From contig CANOKL010000002.1 of the NCBI GenBank assembly GCA_947566645.1, positions 124,001 through 188,000 on the forward strand: a stretch of DNA of 64,000 bases. The letters run 5' to 3'. The notes below the pieces were generated by a model, which made no database searches, had not been told where the DNA came from, and saw only the letters and a list, made by a program, of their open reading frames with translations. The position numbers were made by a program, and so were the translations under genes. Below, one piece after another: positions 1 through 6,354 of the stretch. Positions within the stretch are counted from its first letter, which is position 1. Each line of letters starts with the position of its first letter. This stretch comes from an uncultured Lachnospiraceae bacterium. Lineage in GTDB: Bacteria; Bacillota; Clostridia; Lachnospirales; Lachnospiraceae.

Positions 1-121
1 ATTAATCATTTTGTACTGTCTCCATGTTTTCTGAACTGTGATCACTATAATAGCTATTATACTTATTAGATGCAGAAAAAGAGGAAAAAGTGACGAATCA
101 AAATATTAATTTTTAAAATAA

Positions 122-151
122 TTGTAAGACAGAGGTCTGTTGTTGTATAAT
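122..151 (+). promoter_or_regulatory. Putative sigma-A promoter of the lipoprotein gene
   Basis: A TATAAT -10 box lies at 146-151, with TTGTAA 18 bases upstream at 122-127 as a 4/6 match to the -35 consensus. It would give a leader of about 125 nt before the lipoprotein start at 282. Nothing else recognisable was seen in bases 1-281. The call rests on the boxes alone. Confidence 0.4.
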
Positions 152-281
152 TAGAAAAACAGAGATACTTGTATGGCTGCAGGGGCCGTTCCTGTACCAG
201 GACAGGAAGACCGTGTGAGTAAGGAACTGTATTAGTTATTTTGTGACAGTGCCTAAGTAGTTGGAAACAGGAGGACACATT

Positions 282-1709
282 ATGAAAAACAGGAGCAATG
301 TGGGATACAAGGCTGCAAGGATATTTCTGGCAGCGGGGGCAGCCGTGCTTTTATTTACAGGCTGTAAAGGAAAGCCTACGGCAGTGGAGATTATGAAGGA
401 AGCAGTAAAAAATACGAATAAGGCAGAATCATTTTCCGGGAAAATGGTTCTGGATGCGGGAATCGGCATGAAGGAAAGCGGTATGTCCCTGGGGCTTGAT
501 ATGAATATGGACATGGATATAGAGGCAGTGAAAAAGACAGGGGCCTGCCATCTGAAGGGCGGTGTAAAGACTGGTCTGACGGATATGCAGGTAAATATGG
601 AAGTGTTCAATGTGCCGGGGGAGGATGAATCCGGATTCGTTACCTATATGAATGTTGCAGATACGTGGACAAAGGCAAAAAGTACTGCAATGGATGAGGA
701 AAAGAATATTGCCGCCCTTATGAACCTGGAGAGCTATATAAAGAACGGGAGCAGGCTGGAGCTAGAGAAGGATACAAGGAAAGAGGAAGGCGGAGAGGTA
801 TATGTTATTAAGACATCAGCAGGCGGAAGCGGCCTCGGAAGCGCCGGGGCGATTCTGGGGCGCCTTTTTGGGAATTCTGGAGACGGGTTTGATTTAAAGG
901 ATGTGGAGATGAATGTAATCTTCAAGATTTACAAAGAAACCATGCTTCCGGAATCCGTTTCTATGACACTTACCGGAGGCGAAGGAGCCGGGCTTGTCAT
1001 TCCGGTACCGGGTAATGCATTAAATGAGGTTTCTTTAAAGAATATAAGCTTTCTCCTTTCCTTTCAGGAATTTGATACGGTTGGGGAGATCCGGGTGCCG
1101 GAAGAAGCACTTGGGGCGCAGTCGGATCCCACAGGTATTATGAGCGGTCTGGAAGAGGAAGTGCCAGAGGAGGAAGTGTCAGGAGAGGAAGATCTGGAAG
1201 AGAATGTGGCGGAAGAACCAGAGCTTCAGAAGGACAGTGAAGGAAACTATATACTGACAGACTGGGAAAATAAAAAGAAGATCGCGATTCCTGCCCGGGA
1301 AGGAATGGAAGTGGACCAGTACTCCACAGATACAAATATTACTTTTTACAAAGACGGGGATCAGTCGTACAGTGCCTCCTATTCGCTGGAAACGCTTTAT
1401 GAAAAAGAGGATGAGGAGTTCTATGCAGGATTCAAGGAGAGCGCAAAAGAGACGTATGAGACAATAGATGGCTACAGTGATATTGAGTATCATAAGAAAA
1501 AGGAAATAAAATCAGGAGACAGGACGATAAAGTATGTAAGTCTTTCTTATACATATGAAGATACGTTATACGAAAATGAGGTCTATGCGTGGACGATTAT
1601 AGATGACGGATCCCTGCTTGCATGCGATATCCGGGAACATCCTGAAAAGAAAGGGGATTATGCCATAGATGAGAGTGTTATCAAGGAGCTTTTTGATGGA
1701 ATTAAGTAA
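282..1709 (+). CDS. Secreted lipoprotein of unknown function, 475 aa
   Basis: The N-terminus is a type II signal peptide: basic MKNRSN, a hydrophobic stretch, and lipobox LFTGC with the lipidated Cys at residue 28. It should be anchored on the outer face of the membrane. The ATG at 282 is chosen because GGAGG sits 8 nt upstream and the signal peptide starts cleanly there; an in-frame upstream start at 261 lacks a ribosome site. The first half (about 30-280) resembles LolA-like or DUF6612-type clostridial lipoproteins in alternating hydrophobic pattern, but I cannot name a family. A Glu-rich linker near residues 285-320 separates it from a C-terminal domain of about 150 residues rich in Tyr, Asp and Lys. 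No enzyme motif is seen. A separate promoter follows for the downstream transporter. Confidence 0.8.
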   Translation: MKNRSNVGYKAARIFLAAGAAVLLFTGCKGKPTAVEIMKEAVKNTNKAESFSGKMVLDAGIGMKESGMSLGLDMNMDMDIEAVKKTGACHLKGGVKTGLTDMQVNMEVFNVPGEDESGFVTYMNVADTWTKAKSTAMDEEKNIAALMNLESYIKNGSRLELEKDTRKEEGGEVYVIKTSAGGSGLGSAGAILGRLFGNSGDGFDLKDVEMNVIFKIYKETMLPESVSMTLTGGEGAGLVIPVPGNALNEVSLKNISFLLSFQEFDTVGEIRVPEEALGAQSDPTGIMSGLEEEVPEEEVSGEEDLEENVAEEPELQKDSEGNYILTDWENKKKIAIPAREGMEVDQYSTDTNITFYKDGDQSYSASYSLETLYEKEDEEFYAGFKESAKETYETIDGYSDIEYHKKKEIKSGDRTIKYVSLSYTYEDTLYENEVYAWTIIDDGSLLACDIREHPEKKGDYAIDESVIKELFDGIK

Positions 1710-1726
1710 TGCTGATACATTAAGTA

Positions 1727-1755
1727 TTGACATTTCCCCATATTAGTGGTAAAAA
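1727..1755 (+). promoter_or_regulatory. Promoter of the lysine riboswitch transcript
   Basis: A consensus TTGACA (1727-1732) is followed after 17 bases by TAAAAA (1750-1755). Transcription would begin near 1762. An imperfect hairpin (arms 1821-1830 and 1851-1860) lies between the promoter and the aptamer. The TTGACATTTCCC block recurs at 39128 and, with one change, at 38180. Confidence 0.6.
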
Positions 1756-1865
1756 TGTACTATGTGGCAGTTGCATAAGGGAATTAGCCTGCCACATTAT
1801 AGCAATATGAACAAAGAAGGTTATTATTCATATGAGCGGCTCCCAGGCCGTGAATAGTAACCAGA

Positions 1866-2029
1866 GCTTGATAGAGGCGCGGATTTCATGAGTAGCCGGG
1901 AACGACGGTCAGGGGGACTGTTCCCGGGAAAAGGGAAAGCCGCCGAAGAGGTGCTGTACCCCATATATCACCTCTGGGACGTATGCAGAATATGCTGCGG
2001 ACTGTCACATCAGTGGAGCGCTATCGTAG
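1866..2029 (+). promoter_or_regulatory. Lysine riboswitch (L-box) aptamer
   Basis: The sequence carries the L-box signature blocks in the right order: AGAGGCGCG near 1874, AGTAGCC near 1891, AAGGGAAAGC near 1931, CCGCCGAAG near 1940, and CTGTCACATCAGTGGAGCGC near 2002. The outer helix P1 can form between TGATAG (1869-1874) and CTATCG (2021-2026). These match the known lysine riboswitch class, which turns off lysine uptake or synthesis genes when lysine is plentiful. The exact ends are approximate. A terminator hairpin follows at 2086-2124, so control is probably by premature termination. Confidence 0.9.
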
Positions 2030-2085
2030 TATGACGGATATATTTGTTGAATGATCATGATTTCGTAAATATAAAGCTGCAGATT

Positions 2086-2132
2086 ATGCCATGAGCGCGC
2101 CCGGGAGAGCATTGTTCATGGTATTTTTATTG
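2086..2132 (+). terminator. Riboswitch expression-platform terminator
   Basis: ATGCCATGAG (2086-2095) pairs with TTCATGGTAT (2115-2124) with two G-U pairs, followed directly by TTTTATTGTT. It lies between the lysine aptamer and the transporter start, where an OFF-state terminator is expected. An ATG at 2091 falls inside the 5' arm and is not a likely start. Confidence 0.75.
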
Positions 2133-2171
2133 TTAAGAAACTATTTATTGAAAAAGAAAGGACATGAGAAG

Positions 2172-3782
2172 ATGAAGAGCAGAAAGAGAACATTATGGGG
2201 TGCACTTGCATTTTTATGCATTCTGATGTGCAGCGCCATAACCGCTTTTGCGGCAGATGAAGCGGCGGAGTATGTGCCTGATATGTACGCAACCTTCTGG
2301 GGACTGATCCCTCCGGTAGTTGCCATTGTACTGGCACTGATTACAAAGGAGGTATACAGTTCCCTGTTTGTAGGAATTCTGATTGGAGGGCTGTTTTATT
2401 CAGGCTTCCAGTTTGAGAGAACAGTTACCCATGTATTTCAGGATGGTATTGTGGGAGTACTGTCTGATGCCTATAATGTAGGCATCCTGGTATTCCTGGT
2501 AATTCTGGGAATTATGGTATGTATGATGAATAAGGCGGGAGGCTCAGCGGCATTCGGACGGTGGGCAAGTGTGCATATTAAGTCCCGTGCAGGGGCTCAG
2601 CTTGCAACAATCGCGCTGGGCGTGCTGATCTTTATTGACGATTACTTTAACTGTCTGACAGTGGGAAGCGTGATGCGTCCGGTTACAGACAAGCACAATG
2701 TATCCAGGGCAAAGCTTTCCTATCTGATTGATGCTACGGCGGCTCCGGTATGTATTATAGCGCCGATTTCCTCCTGGGCAGCAGCAGTTACGGGCTTCGT
2801 GGAGGGAGAGGACGGATTCTCTATCTTTATCCGTGCAATTCCGTATAATTATTATGCGCTTCTTACGATTGTTATGATGATTGTATGTGTTCTTCTGAAG
2901 ATCGAATACGGCCCTATGAAGCTTCATGAGGACAATGCAATAAAAGGAGATCTGTATACAACGCCGGACAGACCGTATGCGAATGCAGAAGAGGATGTTG
3001 TAGAGAGCAGAGGAAGTATGATTGATCTTGTATTCCCGGTTATTGTGCTGATTATCTGCTGTGTAATCGGAATGATCTATACAGGCGGATTCTTCAGCGG
3101 AGCAGGCTTTGTTGAGGCATTTTCAGGCAGTGATGCATCGGTAGGCCTGATGTTCGGAAGCTTCTTTGCATTTATTATAACGATTGTATTCTACGGAATC
3201 AGAAGAGTATTAAAGTTCAGCGATTCCATGGCATGTATTCCAGACGGCTTCAAGGCAATGGTTCCTGCCATTCTCATTCTGACACTGGCATGGACGCTGA
3301 AAGCCATGACAGACAGCCTGGGAGCGGCTGAATATGTGGAAATGGTCATGAAATCTGCCTCAGAAGGGCTTGTAAGACTTCTTCCGGCAATTATTTTCGT
3401 AGTTGGATGCCTCCTTGCGTTTGCAACCGGTACCTCATGGGGAACCTTTGGAATCTTGATCCCGATCGTTGTAGGAGTATTTGCTGGAAAGGACGAAACC
3501 ATGATGATTATGTCCATCTCTGCATGTATGGCAGGAGCGGTATGCGGCGACCACTGTTCCCCGATCTCGGATACGACCATTATGGCATCCGCAGGGGCAC
3601 AGTGTAATCATGTAAACCATGTTTCGACCCAGCTTCCATATGCAGTTACCGTGGCGGCTGTGTCATTCGTAACCTACGCAATTGCCGGACTTGTCAGAAA
3701 CCCAGTTTTCTGTCTGCTGATTGGAATTATACTGATGGTCTTAGTATTATTTTTTATGAAAATTTTTTCAGAACGGAAATAG
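2172..3782 (+). CDS. lysW: NhaC-family Na+/H+ antiporter-like transporter, predicted lysine transporter (LysW type)
   Basis: This is a polytopic membrane protein of 536 aa with about 11-12 hydrophobic segments and conserved polar motifs of the NhaC family (for example IDDYFNCLTVGSVMRPVTDK and GAVCGDHCSPISDTTIMAS). The start at 2172 is chosen because AAAGGA lies upstream and it gives a clean signal-like N-terminus (MKSRKRT, hydrophobic core, AFAADE); the in-frame ATG at 2091 sits in the riboswitch terminator. NhaC-family genes under L-box control were named LysW by Rodionov and co-workers and predicted to import lysine. Here the riboswitch directly upstream supports lysine as substrate rather than housekeeping sodium-proton exchange. 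The substrate assignment is inference from regulation. Confidence 0.85.
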   Translation: MKSRKRTLWGALAFLCILMCSAITAFAADEAAEYVPDMYATFWGLIPPVVAIVLALITKEVYSSLFVGILIGGLFYSGFQFERTVTHVFQDGIVGVLSDAYNVGILVFLVILGIMVCMMNKAGGSAAFGRWASVHIKSRAGAQLATIALGVLIFIDDYFNCLTVGSVMRPVTDKHNVSRAKLSYLIDATAAPVCIIAPISSWAAAVTGFVEGEDGFSIFIRAIPYNYYALLTIVMMIVCVLLKIEYGPMKLHEDNAIKGDLYTTPDRPYANAEEDVVESRGSMIDLVFPVIVLIICCVIGMIYTGGFFSGAGFVEAFSGSDASVGLMFGSFFAFIITIVFYGIRRVLKFSDSMACIPDGFKAMVPAILILTLAWTLKAMTDSLGAAEYVEMVMKSASEGLVRLLPAIIFVVGCLLAFATGTSWGTFGILIPIVVGVFAGKDETMMIMSISACMAGAVCGDHCSPISDTTIMASAGAQCNHVNHVSTQLPYAVTVAAVSFVTYAIAGLVRNPVFCLLIGIILMVLVLFFMKIFSERK

Positions 3783-3800
3783 AGCAGGAATTATTTTTAT

Positions 3801-3841
3801 AAGCGCTGAATAATGTACTGTTATTCAGCGCTTATTTGTTA
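3801..3841 (+). terminator. Rho-independent terminator of the lysine transporter
   Basis: A perfect 13-bp stem (3801-3813 with 3821-3833, AAGCGCTGAATAA and its complement) has a 7-nt loop and is followed by a T-rich tail. It lies 18 bases after the stop codon. Confidence 0.85.
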
Positions 3842-4009
3842 GGGCAAACTGTGCCACGGTCAATATGCCTGATATATCTGGCAATGCCGCTATGTCCGGT
3901 CTTATTGGTTTTCGTACAAGAAATACTTTATTCCTGCGAAGTAATGAGCCAGGCAGCCATGATTGCATGGATATTTGACTTGTGGCAGGGCGGAAGATGT
4001 AGAATAGCA

Positions 4010-4047
4010 TAAAAATAGATAACACTCCTAATACAAAAAAGTGTTAC
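4010..4047 (-). terminator. Probable terminator after the toxin-like gene
   Basis: Read on the minus strand, GGTAACACT pairs with AGTGTTATC across a 13-nt loop and is followed by a T-rich run (TATTTTTAT). It lies 35 bases after the stop codon of the minus-strand gene. The loop is long, so it may be weak. The rest of 3842-4081 shows no gene. Confidence 0.45.
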
Positions 4048-4081
4048 CTTTGTTTTTTAGATGTCTCATAAAGCACTACAA

Positions 4082-4585
4082 TTAAATTTTCTTAGAAAGA
4101 ACATCTCTTAATTTCTTCTCAATTTCCAATATAGGAGTAAACACTATTTTAGCTAAATTATTTCGTGTCAACCTCAACACCTTTCTTACTTTTGCATTTA
4201 TTTCCTTTTTTAAATTCTTATTCAGCTCTACCGGTAAACCTGTAGATTTGTCTATATAAATATTATTCACATAATTCTCTGTCACTGGAATCATATTTTG
4301 AATTAAAAACGCATTCTTATTACCTTTCACATAACCAAATACAATCGTATCACAATCTTTCCCATTTTTTATCTTTCTATTATATATTCGTTCATACTTT
4401 TGAATTTGAGAGGATACAGGCACCATCCATAATATATCATTTTCTTGAAAAGCATAATAGCACGGTCTATTATGAACATTATCATTTTCATCAACTGATT
4501 TATTCGGCTTCAAATCATTGTGTGGATAATCTTCATAAAAAGCATCTTTGATAAAATACAAATAACCATTTTTTATATTTTTCAT
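4082..4585 (-). CDS. ToxN/AbiQ/CptN-like type III toxin (predicted endoribonuclease)
   Basis: This 167-aa basic protein shows the layout of the ToxN/AbiQ fold: NRPCYYAF (an early NRP element), WMVPVSSQIQKY (compare APLxSPKxKH of AbiQ/ToxN) and AFLIQNMIPV (compare the NMIPV block). It looks closest to the CptN branch. Such toxins are RNases that cut cellular RNA and are held inactive by an RNA antitoxin. The context is strongly supportive: on the same strand upstream come a consensus promoter, a ~140-nt structured RNA and a rho-independent terminator, then AGAGGT five bases before the ATG. The locus is AT-rich compared with its neighbours, as expected for acquired DNA. Family assignment is from motif memory and was not searched. 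An alternative is a stand-alone ToxN-fold nuclease. Confidence 0.7.
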   Translation of the reverse strand: MKNIKNGYLYFIKDAFYEDYPHNDLKPNKSVDENDNVHNRPCYYAFQENDILWMVPVSSQIQKYERIYNRKIKNGKDCDTIVFGYVKGNKNAFLIQNMIPVTENYVNNIYIDKSTGLPVELNKNLKKEINAKVRKVLRLTRNNLAKIVFTPILEIEKKLRDVLSKKI

Positions 4586-4596
4586 ATGTAACCTCT

Positions 4597-4624
4597 ATAA
4601 AAGAAGCCCTTTTAAAGGGCTTCT
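4597..4624 (-). terminator. Terminator between structured RNA and toxin gene
   Basis: AGAAGCCCTTT pairs with AAAGGGCTTCT (4602-4612 and 4614-4624) and is followed on the minus strand by TTTTATAG. The toxin ribosome site lies immediately after it, so most transcripts should end here as short RNA while some read through into the toxin gene. This is the usual arrangement in type III toxin-antitoxin loci. Confidence 0.85.
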
Positions 4625-4738
4625 AAACCCCAGCCATTTATCAGCCGCCTGCTGGGTGGCGAGAAATATGCACGCCTGTACCTTTTTATTATGCCGATAT
4701 ACAGTCCCGGCAGAAAAGAAATCATAAATTGATTCCTT
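4598..4738 (-). ncRNA. Predicted structured small RNA, candidate type III antitoxin
   Basis: A promoter at 4773-4745 and a terminator at 4624-4597 define an RNA of about 140 nt with no convincing open frame. Read 5' to 3' it can form successive hairpins: AATCA/TGATT, TGCCG/CGGCA, GGCG/CGCC extended by GGT/ACC, and CCCAGC/GCTGGG, then the terminator. Canonical type III antitoxins are tandem repeats of about 35-45 nt. Here the hairpins are not clear sequence repeats, so the antitoxin role comes from position rather than from repeat structure. Confidence 0.6.
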
Positions 4739-4744
4739 GATATA

Positions 4745-4773
4745 AGTATATGCAAAAATTATCGGTTTGTCAA
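4745..4773 (-). promoter_or_regulatory. Strong promoter of the small RNA-toxin transcript
   Basis: On the minus strand TTGACA (4773-4768) and TATACT (4750-4745) are separated by exactly 17 bases. This predicts a start near 4738. It is among the best promoter matches in the window and suits abundant antitoxin RNA synthesis. Confidence 0.8.
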
Positions 4774-4872
4774 TTGGAAAAAACATATAAAAATGTTGAT
4801 TTACAAAAAGAAATCAAGAATAATGAACACATTAATAAAGGGTCTGTTGCACAAAAAAATGGAGTCAGACAC

Positions 4873-4900
4873 TTGTAAAATCTGGCTTCTGTTGTAAAAT
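4873..4900 (+). promoter_or_regulatory. Putative promoter of the MFS transporter
   Basis: TTGTAA (4873-4878) and TAAAAT (4895-4900) are 16 bases apart, about 90 bases upstream of the transporter start. The surrounding 4774-4991 is AT-rich and holds no gene that I can support. Confidence 0.45.
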
Positions 4901-4991
4901 AAAGATTATAAAAATTAATATTTTTGATTTGCAATAATCCGAGAATAGAAAACCTGATCTGCAAAAAAATAAAAAGGTGGGAACAAAGAGA

Positions 4992-6218
4992 ATGAAAGAA
5001 CGTAAGATCGTGCGTTACTTGCTGCAGGGGCGTATATTTACTAATATTGGAGATAGCATTTTATATATGCTGGCAATCTGGTGCCTGAGTAAGGAACTTT
5101 CGTCGCCTGCCTTACTTTCGGCCGCCTTTGCGGCACTGGCAATCGTGGATGCATTGACAGTATTTATAGGATCACTGGTTGATTCAACAGTACCCAGACA
5201 GAATTTATTCTGGATGAGCTGTTTTCAGATTGTATGTACAGTGTGCCTGATCCTCCTGTTGTTCTTCGTCAAATTAAACATTCATCAGCATGGAGTATTG
5301 CTATTGATGGTATTGCTCTTGACATATATAGCATCTGCAGTTATATATCCATCAGGAGAAAAGCTTATTCCGCTGCTGGTCAGTGATAGTGAGTTATTAC
5401 ATACAAACAGTCTGTTCCATACAAGTGAGAAGGTGCTGGATGTTGCTTTTAATGCCATTTCAGCTTTTATGATTAGCTTTTTTAGAGAGGATGTCATTGT
5501 TTTACTCATAATAATATTTTTTTTACTGGCAGCCAGATTTCATAGAATCGTAGCTTATGATTATGAGAGCATGCACAGGGACGAATTTTCCGGATATAAA
5601 AAAGAAAGATACTCAATCCCTAAATACGTGGAGGAATTAAAAACAGGTATTCAGGAAATAAAAAACCATACTGAAATAATAGTGCTGTTCTTTCCATTGA
5701 GTATAATGAATATGTTTTATGGTATCGCAATGGTTGGTCTGCCCAGAGTTGCCGAAGTATATATTAGTGATATGGCATATGGTTATGGAAGCTTACTAAT
5801 GAGCGCATCCTTAGGCGGCATTTTAGGATCCTATTTGATCTGCAGATTCCCTAAAAGTATCTATGCGCCGAAAAGGTATTCAAAGATATTTCTATTCATA
5901 GCAGGAGCAGCATGGTTATTCATGTCAATAATAATAAAATATTATTTTTGGTTTGCGTTTTTATTTATTTTTATTAGTAATTGTGGAATAAATATGATGA
6001 ATGTTATGTTTACATCGATTATTCAAAAGGAGATTGATGCATCTCTTTTAGGAAGAGTTTCCACATTTACGGAAAGCTTAGTTTCCATAATCATTCCTCT
6101 TGGTAACTTGATGGGTGGAGTTGTCTTGACACTATTTAATCCTCTGCTGTCACAGATTTTATATGGTGTTGCCATGATTTTATGTGGTATACTAATCTTC
6201 CCCAATAGAATACGCTAA
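4992..6218 (+). CDS. MFS transporter, macrolide-efflux-like, 408 aa
   Basis: The protein is hydrophobic throughout, with about 10-12 predicted membrane helices and an N-terminus (KIVRYLLQGRIFTNIGDSIL) like MFS efflux proteins of the MefA/DHA3 type. The ATG at 4992 is preferred because AAAGGTGG lies about 11 nt upstream; a GTG at 4977 has no ribosome site. Length fits the family. Substrate is unknown; drug or peptide export would be a guess. It sits beside the toxin-like locus and shares its AT-rich composition, so both may belong to one acquired patch. A GGGGACGGGG-type palindrome ends the gene. Confidence 0.8.
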   Translation: MKERKIVRYLLQGRIFTNIGDSILYMLAIWCLSKELSSPALLSAAFAALAIVDALTVFIGSLVDSTVPRQNLFWMSCFQIVCTVCLILLLFFVKLNIHQHGVLLLMVLLLTYIASAVIYPSGEKLIPLLVSDSELLHTNSLFHTSEKVLDVAFNAISAFMISFFREDVIVLLIIIFFLLAARFHRIVAYDYESMHRDEFSGYKKERYSIPKYVEELKTGIQEIKNHTEIIVLFFPLSIMNMFYGIAMVGLPRVAEVYISDMAYGYGSLLMSASLGGILGSYLICRFPKSIYAPKRYSKIFLFIAGAAWLFMSIIIKYYFWFAFLFIFISNCGINMMNVMFTSIIQKEIDASLLGRVSTFTESLVSIIIPLGNLMGGVVLTLFNPLLSQILYGVAMILCGILIFPNRIR

Positions 6219-6225
6219 ATAAGCA

Positions 6226-6263
6226 TTGGGGACGGGGTATTTTTAAAAATACCCCGTCCCCAA
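6226..6263 (+). repeat. GGGGACGGGG palindrome, copy A
   Basis: A perfect 19-bp inverted repeat (6226-6244 and 6245-6263) with core GGGGACGGGG and AT centre lies 8 bases after the transporter stop. It is followed by CTTTTTTCG, so it can also serve as a terminator. It belongs to the dispersed family described in the findings. Confidence 0.9.
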
Positions 6264-6290
6264 CTTTTTTCGCAAATCTGACATTCCCAC

Positions 6291-6319
6291 TTGTAGACAG
6301 CGGCAAAATTGGATAAAAT
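6291..6319 (+). promoter_or_regulatory. Promoter of the M16C peptidase-era-recO group
   Basis: TTGTAG (6291-6296) and TAAAAT (6314-6319) have a 17-base spacer. The leader to the ATG at 6355 would be about 30 nt. Confidence 0.55.
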
Positions 6320-6354
6320 AGGAACAGACCCAATTTTACTTTTGAAAGGAGCAT

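Noticed and set aside
2091..2171. N-terminal extension of the lysine transporter to an ATG at 2091
   Set aside because: The ATG lies in the 5' arm of the riboswitch terminator and has no ribosome site; 2172 gives a proper signal-like N-terminus.
4840..6331. GGGTCTGTT inverted repeat flanking the MFS gene (4840-4848 and 6323-6331), resembling an IS end
   Set aside because: Only nine bases match, with no transposase or target duplication, so chance is likely.
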